A DNA stretch of 64,000 nucleotides, taken from assembly GCF_024138715.1 (NCBI RefSeq), contig NZ_CP092074.1, positions 3,224,001 to 3,288,000 of the forward strand. Reading direction: 5' to 3'. The position numbers were made by a program, and so were the translations under genes. This stretch comes from Emticicia sp. 21SJ11W-3 (GTDB lineage Bacteria; Bacteroidota; Bacteroidia; Cytophagales; Spirosomataceae). The notes below the pieces were generated by a model, which searched no databases, was not told where the DNA came from, and saw nothing but the letters and a program-made list of their open reading frames with translations. Of the stretch, positions 42,642-52,672 are shown in pieces (position 1 is the first letter of the stretch; every line of letters begins with the position of its first letter).

Positions 42642-43685
42642 CTACTCAAAATACCTTTTCAATTTCAAAAACGGAGATTCCAGCACGTAAAAAGAAATGG
42701 AAGATACCATCACCGTAAGCACACAAATCAGCAGGAAATCAAATGCCATGTTCCCCGGGTTGAAATAATGGCTGTGCAGCAACATTACCAGCCGGTGCCA
42801 AACATAAATACCATAACTTATTTTGCCCAGGTATTGCATCAATCCGCTGTTTAGAAAGCGGTTAACTACGGTGGCAGACTGTTCTGCAATGCAATAGCCC
42901 GTCAGGCCCATGTACAAAAGCCCATAGGCATTGTGCTTAAACACATTCAGGTAAAAATAATCAAGCCTGCTGCACAGAGCAACAGCTATGGCGCCCAGGG
43001 CAGTAAGTGCCAGAAACCAGCTGCGGGCTTTGGCATTAAGGTAGCCTTTGCTTTCCAGAATGGCCAATATGCAGCCTAAAGACAGCTGGTCGAGGCGGGT
43101 AAAAGTAAAAACATTTATTTCATAATTATCTATCAGCATCAAATAACGCAGGGCTGTTGCCCCGGCAACCAACGCTAACGATAGCAGCAACAGGCGGTTT
43201 TTGCTTTTACTGATAACCCAATAAACCAGGGCTGGCCAGATGAGATAAAAATGCTCTTCAACCGCCAGCGACCAGAAATGCGACGGCCAGGATATGGGCC
43301 AATTGAAAGTCCGGGCAAAGTTCTGCAGATACACATAAAAATACCAATGGGTGCTGAACTTCGGAAAAACCGGATTAATACCTAGCAAATAAGGTAGAAA
43401 ATGGTAGCAAAGCAGAGCAAAATAATAAAGCGGAAAAATGCGGAGCGTACGACGGCCATAAAAATTACGGAAGTAATGAGCCCCTTGAACCGATTTCAAC
43501 AGAATGCGCGTTATTACAAAACCCGAAAGCACAAAAAACCACGACACCCCCGTATGCCCCTGCAACGACACCGCCTTTAAAAGCGGAAAGGCATTGAGTT
43601 TATCTTCAAAAAAATGCGCTACTACCACACCTAATGCGGCAACGGCGCGCAGGCCGTCGAGATTACGGAAATAGGTAAGTTTCAT
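42642..43685 (-). CDS. acyltransferase family 3 membrane protein (OafA/YrhL-like)
   Basis: 347 aa from the ATG at 43685. The longer frame to 43748 lacks a plausible start context. The protein begins MKLTYFRNLDGLRAVAALGVV, the family motif with R in the first membrane segment. It has about ten membrane segments with the conserved His in VVVAHFF. It ends in YVLESPFLKLKRYF. It is expected to O-acylate a cell-surface sugar. No polysaccharide locus is adjacent. The repeat at 43886 and one at 42571 (GATGGCGTTCGCAGAACGC-like) flank it. Confidence 0.88.
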   Translation of the reverse strand: MKLTYFRNLDGLRAVAALGVVVAHFFEDKLNAFPLLKAVSLQGHTGVSWFFVLSGFVITRILLKSVQGAHYFRNFYGRRTLRIFPLYYFALLCYHFLPYLLGINPVFPKFSTHWYFYVYLQNFARTFNWPISWPSHFWSLAVEEHFYLIWPALVYWVISKSKNRLLLLSLALVAGATALRYLMLIDNYEINVFTFTRLDQLSLGCILAILESKGYLNAKARSWFLALTALGAIAVALCSRLDYFYLNVFKHNAYGLLYMGLTGYCIAEQSATVVNRFLNSGLMQYLGKISYGIYVWHRLVMLLHSHYFNPGNMAFDFLLICVLTVMVSSISFYVLESPFLKLKRYFE

Positions 43686-43748
43686 ATATATTTTGTTGGC
43701 GTAGATATCAAATCCAGGCATCAGATATGCCAGTTTCTCTGAGGCCAT

Positions 43749-44086
43749 AAAACTATCTACCGCAAAACAAATATGAGAAATTTTCCGGGTTTTATAAGAA
43801 AAAGAAGCAAATAAGCAGTTTTAAAAGGCAAATACTCACAAAAGCCTTTAATCGGGTTCTGCTTGATTACAATTTAGTCGGTGGGGATGGCGTTCGCAGA
43901 ACGCATAAAAAAACATAGCCCATGCAGTCTGCAAGCCAAATGCGACAGATACAATACCTGATAATCAGTAAAAATTCACTTACCGGTTAAATGAAGTAAC
44001 TAATCATAAAAAGCTACCCGGCAGCACATTCAGGCAAAAATAATTGCCCCTCGCCCATTTGCCGTCAGTGCACAAGGGGCAATGCC
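43749..44086. other. gap with a hairpin repeat
   Basis: GATGGCGTTCGCAGAACGC at about 43886-43905 is a hairpin (GCGTT/AACGC). Nothing else is recognisable to 44086. Confidence 0.4.
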
Positions 44087-44461
44087 TTACTTGTCTCGGG
44101 TATAAACTCTTTTTCCGCCTTCTACTTTGCCCATGTTGGTATTCAGCACGCCGCCAACGGCAATGCCACCAATCTGGGTTTTGTCAATCTTCCAGAAAAC
44201 AGAGTCATTCTTTACGTAGTAAGTACCTTGCTGGGTGTTAGTACCCGAGCCAAAACCTTTTGTTTTGCGGATATCGATTTGCTGGCATTTATCACCAGAC
44301 ATAAATTCGATAGTAGTAGTGCAGGTCGGGCCGTACAAAAATTCGGCGATGTCGTCTGTGGCTGTCCAACTCGTGCCAACATACGGGTTTTTGGGTTTTA
44401 CATCTTTTTTACAAGCAAAAGTGAGTACAACCAGGATTAGAGGGAGTGATTTTTTCAGCAT
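44087..44461 (-). CDS. small lipoprotein of unknown function
   Basis: 124 aa. The lipobox is VVLTFACKK, giving a lipid anchor at the Cys after about 16 residues. The mature part is a small beta-rich protein (GTSWTATDDIAEFLYG, TTTIEFMSGDKCQQ, GTYYVKNDSVFWKI), like single-domain lipocalin-type surface proteins of Bacteroidota. No known name applies. Confidence 0.7.
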   Translation of the reverse strand: MLKKSLPLILVVLTFACKKDVKPKNPYVGTSWTATDDIAEFLYGPTCTTTIEFMSGDKCQQIDIRKTKGFGSGTNTQQGTYYVKNDSVFWKIDKTQIGGIAVGGVLNTNMGKVEGGKRVYTRDK

Positions 44462-45033
44462 AAATGACAGTTGTTTTAATTTTTTACTTTTCTTTTGGGG
44501 TTACTCCATAGGATATGGCTTTCCCGCTACGGTCGTTTCACTCAAAATCAACCAACCACGAGACATAAAGGAGACACTATATGTTCCTGACACTCAAATA
44601 AATTGAAGCAGCTTAAAAATGCAGAGTTGGGTTTAATAAGAAAACAGCAGTGATACACCCAACACCTTTTTTTCACAGACAGTGTTACTATTCTACTGCA
44701 AAGGTATATTACTAATAAATTAATTCAAAGTAAATACCCCGACAGAATTTTGTACCGCCTTTTCGTATTTATGCCAAATGCCTCATCAACTGGCTTTTAG
44801 TTCAGCCTGTCAAGACAAATTCACCCAACCTGGATAGGTTTCTTTGCCAGCTTCATTGCAGAACAATAACCTGCGAAACCCGTCCTGAAACCACCTCTCA
44901 ATCTTCCATTTATTCTGCCTGCCGCTGCAGGTTAGTTTTACCTGTTGCAAGGCTCACCTTATTTTGTCGTTTTTTGGCTTATCTCTTTTTATTAATTTGC
45001 ATTTCCTTTGCAAATAAAAACCCACCTGATTGA
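44462..45033. other. gap without a gene
   Basis: Stop codons occur in all six frames. A fragment TTTTGGGGTTACTCC near 44498 may be a remnant of a dispersed repeat. No RNA was recognised. Confidence 0.4.
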
Positions 45034-45497
45034 ATGGCACCCGAAAAAATAACATTTACTGCCGAGCTGCTGCTGGCGCAAAAAACAGCCACAGGCATTG
45101 AGGTACCACCACAAGTGGTAAACCAACTGGGCACAAGTAAGCGCCCACCCGTAAATTTACCATTAATGGCCACACTTACCGCAGTAAAGTAGCCGTAATG
45201 GGCGGCGCCTTTATGCTGCCAGTGAGCGCCGACGTTAGAGAAAAAGCGGGCATAAAAGCAGGAGACACCATAGAAATAACCCTTGAAGCAGACACCCGGC
45301 CAAGGGTGGTTGAGGTTCCGGCCCATTTCCGGGCTGCATTAGATGCCAACCCTACCACCGCACAGTTTTTTGAGGGACTTTCTAACAGCAACAAAAAGTT
45401 TTATATTGGCCCCATTGAACAGGCTAAAACTGCCGATACCCGCACCCGGCGGATTGAAAAAGCAGTAGCAGACCTGCAACTGCAAAAAAAAATATAG
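45034..45497 (+). pseudogene. frameshifted DUF1905/YdeI-OmpD-associated gene
   Basis: The frame from the ATG at 45034 reads MAPEKITFTAELLLAQKTAT and IEVPPQVVNQLG, the DUF1905 start, but stops at 45190. From about 45145 the next frame reads FTINGHTYRSKVAVMGGAFM and continues to 45497 with the rest of DUF1905 and the YdeI-like tail (FFEGLSNSNKKFYIGPIEQA, TRRIEKAVADLQ). A single-base indel near 45141-45153 explains both. Such proteins are small cytoplasmic proteins of poorly defined function. Confidence 0.8.
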
Positions 45498-45630
45498 ACG
45501 GCCCCCGGTTAACTTAAACAGAAACAAACCGGAAATTGCCATGCTAACTGAATAAAGTGTTGAATTACCTGCCGCTCCACCGGCATTTTGTGTTTGATTC
45601 TCTGATTTTTCTAATTTTCAATGCTGAAGC

Positions 45631-46473
45631 ATGATCAAGATTTTAACAGAAGAAAACATCTTTAAAAACATAAATAAGAGTGTTTCTTTCAGGCCTAGTA
45701 ACTATGCACTGTTTATTATTTATCAGGGAACTTTAGAAATAGAACTCTCTGGGGTGTTGAACATATACCAGGAAAACAGTATTCTGGTGGTTTCTCCGCT
45801 AAAAGTTTACCGGCTGAAAGAACACTCGCAAAACCTGAAAGTATATATACTGGTACTCGACAGGGAGGTACTTCGCGCCAGAATCAATTTTAATTTTAGT
45901 TTGTATGATGTTTACCGGTTAGCCAATTTTGAATGGAAAGGCGATGTAATAAAAGTCGAGAAAAGTGAATTTGATTCCCTTTTAAGCATTGCCAAACAAA
46001 TCTACAACTACCTTTACGCAGATACTCACCGATTTTTTAAGGCAGAAATCATTACTGGCCTGGTTACGTCTGTCGTCTATATGATCACGGGTCTGTTAAT
46101 TGAAAAAAAGGATTTTGATTTTAAAAACAGCTCCCGGAAAGAAGAAATTACAATTAAATTTTTCAACCTGGTTTCTCTCCATTTCAAAGAACAAAAAGAA
46201 CTGCGGTTCTATGCCGACCACCTGTCGCTTTCTGTCAAATACCTATCCAATTGTGTGCGCGAAATAACCGGCGTACCGCCTACCACGTTTATTGCCGATA
46301 TCCTGGTCAATGAAGCAAAAATAGCATTGCTCAACTCCAAAGCTACCATAAGTATGATTACTGACACGCTAGGATACTCTGACCAATATGCGTTCGGCAA
46401 GTTTTTCAAAAAACATACGGGTTTAAGCCCCAGAAACTTCAGAAAACAGAATCAGCTCAGCAATATAGTATAG
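45631..46473 (+). CDS. AraC-family transcriptional regulator of the efflux locus
   Basis: 280 aa. An N-terminal cupin-like effector domain (IYQGTLEIELSGVLNIY) leads to a C-terminal double HTH: EQKELRFYADHLSLSVKYLSN and ISMITDTLGYSDQYAFGKFF followed by HTGLSPRNFR. The three efflux genes follow on the same strand after 126 bp, so they are its probable targets. A -7-like AATCTTTG lies just before the tolC gene. Confidence 0.9.
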   Translation: MIKILTEENIFKNINKSVSFRPSNYALFIIYQGTLEIELSGVLNIYQENSILVVSPLKVYRLKEHSQNLKVYILVLDREVLRARINFNFSLYDVYRLANFEWKGDVIKVEKSEFDSLLSIAKQIYNYLYADTHRFFKAEIITGLVTSVVYMITGLLIEKKDFDFKNSSRKEEITIKFFNLVSLHFKEQKELRFYADHLSLSVKYLSNCVREITGVPPTTFIADILVNEAKIALLNSKATISMITDTLGYSDQYAFGKFFKKHTGLSPRNFRKQNQLSNIV

Positions 46474-46599
46474 CTGGTAGCCGCATTTCTATGCGTTTCA
46501 GCTCATTTGATACCATCCGGACTTCTTTTTGCGTTTTTACGACCTTTTTTAATCAAGCGTTTGATTGAATCTTTGCACTGTAAAAACAAGTGTAAATTA

Positions 46600-47919
46600 A
46601 TGAAACGCAAACGATACAACATTTTATTACTGCTGGCCATTTCACTATCCTCATTACAGCCTGCCCATGCCCAACAGGTAGAAAGAAAATTTTCGATAGC
46701 CAGCCTGCTTGCCTTGGTTGAAGAAAACCACCCGAGCCTGGCTGTATCAAAAACCGATATTTATATCGCAAAACAGGGCATAGAGGTAGCAAAAAATGCC
46801 ATGTTGCCCACCATCAGCACAGCTTTGCAGGGCTATTATCTGGGCGATGCTCAAATCATCACAAAAGATTTATCTGATAATACCCGCATTAATATGCCAC
46901 ACCTGGGTAATACTTTTTCGGTAGATGCCAGCCAGCTTATCTGGCGCGGAGGCATGGTACGCAATGGTATTGAGGTACAAAAACAACGAAAAGAACTAAC
47001 CGAACTGAGCTACAAAGGCAACGAGCAAAACATCAAACTTCTGGTTTTAGGATACTATCTGGACTTGTATAAGCTCATCAATCAAAAAAAGATTTATGAA
47101 CAGAACATCATACTTGCCGAACAAAGGCTGCTAAACATCAACAGGTTTTTCGGCGAAGGCATGGTTACGCGCAATGATGTTATCCGCGGGCAGTTGCAAT
47201 TATCTAATCTCAGGCTTGCCCTGCAGGTATTAGAAAACAACCGGCAGATACTCAACAGGCAGCTAACCACCGCCTTGGGTTTAACAGACCAGACACAAAT
47301 AATACCCGACGAAGCCCTGCTGACTGCAAGACCGCAAATTCTGGCGCCAGACAATTACCGGAAAGAGGCAGTGAATCATCCTATGGTGCTCATGACCCAA
47401 AAAGCCGTTGAAATGGTCAGAACCTCAGAAAATATCACCAGAGCAGAGCTGATGCCCGCACTGTCGGCCTTTGCCGGAAACCGCTTGGCGCGCCCGATTA
47501 CCACTTCTCTGCCAGCCCGTGATATGTACTACAACGGTTGGAGCGCGGGCTTATCGCTCAACTTCAATATTGATGCTTTATACAAAACCCCAAAGAAAAT
47601 AAAACAAATACAGTTTGAAAAAGACAAAGCCCTGGCACAGGCAAACGAAGCCCGGCTGATGATAGACGTTGCCATTAATGCCGCTTACATTAAGTACAAT
47701 GAAGCCCTGACACAGAATAACACACTGGCAACCAACAAAAACCTGGCCGACGAAAACTACCGCATCATGGAGAGTAAATACAACAACCAACTGGCCATTT
47801 TACTGGACCTGATTGATGCCAGTAACCAGAAACTGGATGCCGGGCTGCAATATGTTAATTCTGAAATAAACATCATTTATGCCTATTATAAGCTACTGAA
47901 AGAAAGCGGCAAACTGTAA
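46600..47919 (+). CDS. TolC-family outer-membrane efflux protein
   Basis: 439 aa from the ATG at 46600. The frame opens at 46507 without a signal. From 46600 the signal peptide reads MKRKRYNILLLLAISLSSLQ and is cleaved near HAQQ. Two TolC repeats are seen, with ALVEENHPSLAVSKTDIYIA and later DVAINAAYIKYNEALTQNN as the coiled-coil start of each half. It forms the trimeric outer-membrane exit duct for the HlyD-MFS pump encoded next. Confidence 0.92.
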   Translation: MKRKRYNILLLLAISLSSLQPAHAQQVERKFSIASLLALVEENHPSLAVSKTDIYIAKQGIEVAKNAMLPTISTALQGYYLGDAQIITKDLSDNTRINMPHLGNTFSVDASQLIWRGGMVRNGIEVQKQRKELTELSYKGNEQNIKLLVLGYYLDLYKLINQKKIYEQNIILAEQRLLNINRFFGEGMVTRNDVIRGQLQLSNLRLALQVLENNRQILNRQLTTALGLTDQTQIIPDEALLTARPQILAPDNYRKEAVNHPMVLMTQKAVEMVRTSENITRAELMPALSAFAGNRLARPITTSLPARDMYYNGWSAGLSLNFNIDALYKTPKKIKQIQFEKDKALAQANEARLMIDVAINAAYIKYNEALTQNNTLATNKNLADENYRIMESKYNNQLAILLDLIDASNQKLDAGLQYVNSEINIIYAYYKLLKESGKL

Positions 47920-47954
47920 AATATTTAACAGCAAAAACAAAAGAAACAAAGAAG

Positions 47955-49130
47955 ATGTCACAAAATAAAGCTAATACAACCACAGAAACTCAACAGCCCG
48001 CAGCCGTGCAACAGGCTGCTCCTGCACCCAAAGTAACCGCACATAAAGCAAAGCATAAAACTAAAAAAAGAGGCGCATTTATAGTAAATATGCTTGTGCT
48101 GGCGCTGGTACTGGCAGGCTTGTATTATGTTGCAAAGTCGTACGTTAGTGTTGGTGAAGACAACTACACCAATGCCGCACAGGTGGAGGCGTTCATAAAC
48201 CCTGTCAATACCAGGGTGTCTGCCTACATAAAAGAAATCCGTTTTATTGAGCACCAGTACGTAAAAAAAGGCGATACACTGCTCATACTTGACGACCGCG
48301 AGATACAAACCCAGCTGGGGCAGGCAGAAGCCGCCTACATGGCTGCGCTGGCTTCACGCAATGCCACCTCTAACGCCATTAAAACGGTAGCTAACAACGT
48401 AAAAACAGTGGTGGCAAATGTCGACGCCGCCAAAGCCAACATTGAAGCATCTAAAGCCCGGTTGTGGAATACAGAACAGAACTTTAAACGTTACCAAAGG
48501 TTATTAAAAGACGAAGCCGTAACCCAACAGCAGTTCGACCAGATAAATAGCGAATATCAGGCACAGAAAGCACAACTGGAAGCACAGATATCGCAGTACC
48601 AGTCTGCAATCAACACCAGAACGTCCAGCGAATTATCGGTAAACGAGGTACAATCACGGCTTGGCATGAACGATGCCGAAATCAAACGGACAGCCAGTGC
48701 CTTGCAAATGGCAAAACTCAACCTTTCATACACAGTCATTACGGCTCCGCATGATGGAATAATGGGCAGAAGAACCGTCAATACCGGGCAGTTGCTCAAC
48801 CCCAGCCAGCAGGTAGCTACCATCGTTGATATTGATCATATCTGGATTACAGCCAATTACCGCGAAAAACAAATGGGGAACGTTAAAATAGGTGGATTGG
48901 CCACGATAAAGGCCGACGCACTGGGAGGCAAAGTCTTTGAAGGAAAAATAGTGGCCATTTCCGGAGCAACCGGGGCAAAGTATGCAGCCGTGCCGCTGGA
49001 TAATTCAACAGGTAATTTTGTAAAAGTTCAGCAGCGGATACCGGTAAGAATTGAATTTACGGCCAACAACCGTCCCGGCGACCTTAAACAGCTTCGGGCA
49101 GGTATGAATGTAGAAGTAACTTTAAATTAA
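47955..49130 (+). CDS. HlyD/EmrA-family membrane fusion protein
   Basis: 391 aa. A Gln/Ala-rich cytoplasmic tail (about 1-35) is followed by one membrane segment (FIVNMLVLALVLAGLYYVA). A lipoyl-type half (NPVNTRVSAYIKEIRFIEHQ) and a long coiled coil follow. The second lipoyl half has LSYTVITAPHDGIMGRRTVN. The beta-barrel part ends MNVEVTLN. It links the MFS pump to TolC. It starts 35 bp after the tolC stop. Confidence 0.92.
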   Translation: MSQNKANTTTETQQPAAVQQAAPAPKVTAHKAKHKTKKRGAFIVNMLVLALVLAGLYYVAKSYVSVGEDNYTNAAQVEAFINPVNTRVSAYIKEIRFIEHQYVKKGDTLLILDDREIQTQLGQAEAAYMAALASRNATSNAIKTVANNVKTVVANVDAAKANIEASKARLWNTEQNFKRYQRLLKDEAVTQQQFDQINSEYQAQKAQLEAQISQYQSAINTRTSSELSVNEVQSRLGMNDAEIKRTASALQMAKLNLSYTVITAPHDGIMGRRTVNTGQLLNPSQQVATIVDIDHIWITANYREKQMGNVKIGGLATIKADALGGKVFEGKIVAISGATGAKYAAVPLDNSTGNFVKVQQRIPVRIEFTANNRPGDLKQLRAGMNVEVTLN

Positions 49131-49150
49131 CCGGCAGGTAATTACTGCCA

Positions 49151-50716
49151 ATGTCTTACAAGAAACAAACCATGTATAACAAAGGTCCGTTTGCAAGCTG
49201 GGTTCCCAAGCCGGTTATGCTGATACTTATTTTGGTCATTCTATTTCCGATGATGACCATTTCGGGGGTGTACCCAACCACGCTCACAGACGTAACAGGG
49301 GCCATGGCAACTTACACCGAATACATTTCTTTGGCCAACAATGCAGGCACAATAGGCATGGGAGTCATTTTTCCGATAGCCATGCGCTTAAAAATGCGTT
49401 TCAGAAGCAAAGAAATTATTACCACAAGCGCCATTCTGCTGGCAGTGTTATCTTATATGTGCGCCACCACCGACAACCCCCTGGTGTTAATCGGCTGCAG
49501 CTTCATGATTGGATTCATAAAATTTTTGCCCATTATTGAAATGATTCTGCCCGTGATGTTTATGATAGCGCCCACCGGAGACAGAGGCAAGTTTTACGCC
49601 ATATTTTATCCTTTATCTATCGGTTTTGGTCAGCTTTCGGCCTATACCTTTGCTTCATTGGTATTCAATGGCAGTTGGCAGGCGCCTTATTTTCTTATGT
49701 CGGCCATAATGCTGTGCATTGCAGCCTTGTCGCTCATATTCCAGCATAACCAAAGGTTCAGTTTCAAAATGCCATTGTACCAGGTAGACTGGCTTTCATT
49801 GGCTTTAATGGCGGTTTCATTAATGTGTTTCAATTATTTCCTTGTCTTCATGAAACAACAGGGCTGGTTTATTTCTCCCGCCGTCGTGGGTACGTTAATA
49901 GCCGGTGTTTTACTTTTTGCCGCGCTTATTTACAGACAGCAATTCCTGAAAAGAAAACTCATTGATTTCAGTGCATTAATGAAGAAAAACGTAATCCATT
50001 CCATAATTCTATTACTTTTTCTGGGTGCGTATCTGGCAAGTTCAAGCATTTATTCTCAATATTCTGTGGCTGTTCTTGGATACAACAACCTTATCAACGC
50101 TCAGCTGAACCTCTGGATGATACCAGGCATTGTGCTGTCCGGAATAATGGCCTACTTTGGCTTCAAAAACAATTGGTATATCAAATACTACATAGCGGCA
50201 GGTTTTGTATCTTTTTTCCTGCATACCCTGCTCTTGTATCTTATTATTCAGCCCTATGCCGACATCCGTTATCTGGCATTCGCCATGTTTTTGAAAGGCC
50301 TGGGTATGGGCATACTTTTTATCGGAATATGGTTTTACACCTCATTGAACCTCTCTATGCAGCAATTATTAGGCATAATGGGCATATTAATTGTTATCAG
50401 AGCTTTTCTTGCCACCGCCATTGGTGGTGCCATTATAGGCTGGGCCGGTTATCAGGCACAATGGCAAAGCCTGAACGACATTTCGGCTTACCTTGATACG
50501 GGAGATTTCCCGAACGGAATGGCCATTTACCAGAACATAAGCCTGAATGCCCTGATGGCCTCCGGAAAAATCGTGCTGGGGTCTATGTGCTGGCTTATTA
50601 TTCCGGTTCTGATAATCATTGCCACACATAGCTATGGTAAGTTTCATTTCAAGAGAATTGTTCTTTTAAGAAAAATCATAAGAGGAAATTCAATAAAAGG
50701 ATACAGGCTTACCTGA
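49151..50716 (+). CDS. MFS drug-efflux transporter (EmrB-like)
   Basis: 521 aa with about fourteen hydrophobic segments, the DHA2 size. PTTLTDVTGAMATYTEYISLA in the first loop region and QVDWLSLALMAVSLMCFNYFL are typical. It starts 20 bp after the HlyD gene, so the pair forms a tripartite pump with TolC. Probable role: export of hydrophobic toxic compounds. No specific substrate can be read. Confidence 0.88.
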   Translation: MSYKKQTMYNKGPFASWVPKPVMLILILVILFPMMTISGVYPTTLTDVTGAMATYTEYISLANNAGTIGMGVIFPIAMRLKMRFRSKEIITTSAILLAVLSYMCATTDNPLVLIGCSFMIGFIKFLPIIEMILPVMFMIAPTGDRGKFYAIFYPLSIGFGQLSAYTFASLVFNGSWQAPYFLMSAIMLCIAALSLIFQHNQRFSFKMPLYQVDWLSLALMAVSLMCFNYFLVFMKQQGWFISPAVVGTLIAGVLLFAALIYRQQFLKRKLIDFSALMKKNVIHSIILLLFLGAYLASSSIYSQYSVAVLGYNNLINAQLNLWMIPGIVLSGIMAYFGFKNNWYIKYYIAAGFVSFFLHTLLLYLIIQPYADIRYLAFAMFLKGLGMGILFIGIWFYTSLNLSMQQLLGIMGILIVIRAFLATAIGGAIIGWAGYQAQWQSLNDISAYLDTGDFPNGMAIYQNISLNALMASGKIVLGSMCWLIIPVLIIIATHSYGKFHFKRIVLLRKIIRGNSIKGYRLT

Positions 50717-50834
50717 TGCTTTTAAAAATGGTTTTCATAGTCTGGCAAAGCATACCAAGCGCAAAGACATTATGTATCTGAATGCCGATGCAGGCAATAA
50801 GCCAAGGCATAACCAACCACAACAAAACCTTAAC

Positions 50835-51356
50835 ATGAATACCAAAGCACAAATACTGAAAGCGGCTGAAGATTTATTCTTCCGTAAAGGTTACCACGCC
50901 ACCACCATCCGCAATATTGCGGCAGAGGCCTCGGTTAATAATGCAATGGTCAATTATTATTTTCAGAGCAAAGAAAACCTGTATCTGGCTGTGCTACAAC
51001 AACTCCAGAAAAGTTTTGACACGGTTCATCCTCCGGTCGACAACGGCCGGGGGCTAACCGAAACACTAGAGTTATTTATCAGACAAACCATTGAAGTATG
51101 TCATAATCATGACAAGGTATTTCATCTCTTTATGCAAGAGCAACTGCAGGCCTCTACCCCACAGACAGCAGAAATAGTAAAAAACGTAGAGAAAAATCAC
51201 TTTGAATGCTTTTGTTCTATCCTGAAAAGCCACCACAACTATAAGGCTTCTGTTCCCGACAGTTGCACAACCTTGAAATACCATGCCATTTTCGGAATGG
51301 TAAAAGAATTTATTCGAATTGAGAACAATAAAATAATGATGAAAGCAGCATCATAA
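50835..51356 (+). CDS. TetR-family transcriptional regulator
   Basis: 173 aa from the ATG at 50835. An earlier ATG at 50772 would add an unusual Gln-rich leader. The N-terminal HTH is typical: AQILKAAEDLFFRKGYHATT, then RNIAAEASVNNAMVNYYFQS. The C-terminal ligand-binding part is short. As the last gene of the efflux locus it is a second candidate regulator, after the AraC gene. Confidence 0.88.
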   Translation: MNTKAQILKAAEDLFFRKGYHATTIRNIAAEASVNNAMVNYYFQSKENLYLAVLQQLQKSFDTVHPPVDNGRGLTETLELFIRQTIEVCHNHDKVFHLFMQEQLQASTPQTAEIVKNVEKNHFECFCSILKSHHNYKASVPDSCTTLKYHAIFGMVKEFIRIENNKIMMKAAS

Positions 51357-51377
51357 ACTGAATACCCGGCCGTTTTT

Positions 51378-51460
51378 TTTAAGCCCAAAACTGCCTATAC
51401 TCGCACCCGCCATATTGCCGATACAATAACAGACCTGCCACAGCCAAAAAAAAACAAAAT
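51378..51460 (+). pseudogene. 3' fragment of a DUF1905/YdeI-like gene
   Basis: About 83 bp resembles the 3' end of the gene at 45034-45497: CCCAAAACTGCCTATACTCG against GGCTAAAACTGCCGATACCC. Both continue into GCACCCG... and ...ACCTGC with a long A-run. Only the last 25 or so codons survive. With the complete copy on the left, it brackets the efflux locus. Confidence 0.65.
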
Positions 51461-51691
51461 CGGCCTCAGAATATTACCTGAAGCAGTTTTTAATATGATA
51501 GCCGTCATATTTTTTTTTAAAAAACACTTACCGTTTAATAAATTTATCATAGATTTGCGGTTACCTTCTATTAACTTTGAATAACAATTTTAAAGGGCGT
51601 AGAAAAATCGTGTTTTCACTAATAATTACAAACAAAAAGTAAAAATAATCTGCTGTAGATTGTTTTAATTAACCTCCCTTTAGTAAATCTT

Positions 51692-52429
51692 ATGAAAAGA
51701 TTTTCACCAATGCTGTTGGTGCTATGCGTTGCATGCACTACTGTTGAAGAACCGTTGACCATCATGGACGACACAAACGTTCAATTAAAGTATGATGGCT
51801 CGCATCAATTTGTTGTGAAAAGAGGCAATTCAATTGTCTCAAGCAGTGAAATTACCTGGCAAAGTGCCGACGCCAAAGTTGGTAACATTAGCAAATCAGG
51901 TAAATTCGAAGGCCGTAAAATCGGCACTACAGAAGTTACCGCCGCTACTCAGAATGGCTCCTTTAAGGCAGAAGTTGACATTGAGCCTTATTACAACACT
52001 TATTCAGAACCCGTGCTGGACTTCTACTCGTCAAAGCAATCTATCAAAGCAAAAGAAAAGCGTGAGCTGGTAAGTGACGACGGAATCATGCTGGTTTACC
52101 ACATCGGTAACACCAAAGCACAAAGGTTGATTTACTTTTTTGAAAAAGACCAACTGATTGGCTGTGGCGTGTTCTTTACCGACAAATCGTTCAGAAAAGA
52201 GGTAAACACTTTTCTGCGCGAACGCTACCCCGAAGCCATTACCCGTGGTGATTTATCCGGCTACATGGCAGACACCGAGCAATTTGCGGCCCTTATTAAC
52301 GAACAGGCCGCCGCAGGTTTGGCTGTTACCTACCTTCCTGAAAGCGTCAATGGTCGCCGCATAGCCAATAGCAATGCACAGGCAGGTAAAGTATTAAGTC
52401 TGGTACAAAGCTATAACTGGCAAAAATAA
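51692..52429 (+). CDS. Ig-like (BIG2-type) lipoprotein, paralog 1 of 3
   Basis: 245 aa. The lipobox is LVLCVACTT. The N-terminal Ig-like domain has the pattern QLKYDGSHQFVVKRG, ITWQSADAKVGNISKSGKF and GTTEVTAATQNG of BIG2 domains. The C-terminal half is helical-strand mixed, with FLRERYPEAI. Two close paralogs follow at 52673 and 53779. A promoter candidate TAGATTTG lies about 140 bp upstream near 51550. Confidence 0.8.
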   Translation: MKRFSPMLLVLCVACTTVEEPLTIMDDTNVQLKYDGSHQFVVKRGNSIVSSSEITWQSADAKVGNISKSGKFEGRKIGTTEVTAATQNGSFKAEVDIEPYYNTYSEPVLDFYSSKQSIKAKEKRELVSDDGIMLVYHIGNTKAQRLIYFFEKDQLIGCGVFFTDKSFRKEVNTFLRERYPEAITRGDLSGYMADTEQFAALINEQAAAGLAVTYLPESVNGRRIANSNAQAGKVLSLVQSYNWQK

Positions 52430-52672
52430 CATTAATACCACTGGTGGTATTAAAAACTGAAGGCGGGCAACAGGCAGAGTTGGTCGCCTTTCAGTGCTTA
52501 TATTCTACATAAGGTACCGTTAAATTATTTTTTTTGCAACGCTGCACTAATCTTTTTATATTTACCACAGAAAGCCACACAATATAGCTTCAACCACCTG
52601 TCATTCGTTTATAAAATTTGTAGCTGTAGACTTTTAGGTTCAAAGCCCATACCTTTTCCCAGTGTACATCTG

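Noticed and set aside
52493-52513. GTGCTTATATTC, a half site of the operator, before lipoprotein paralog 2
   Set aside because: The second arm is missing and the spacing to the gene does not match the three real sites.
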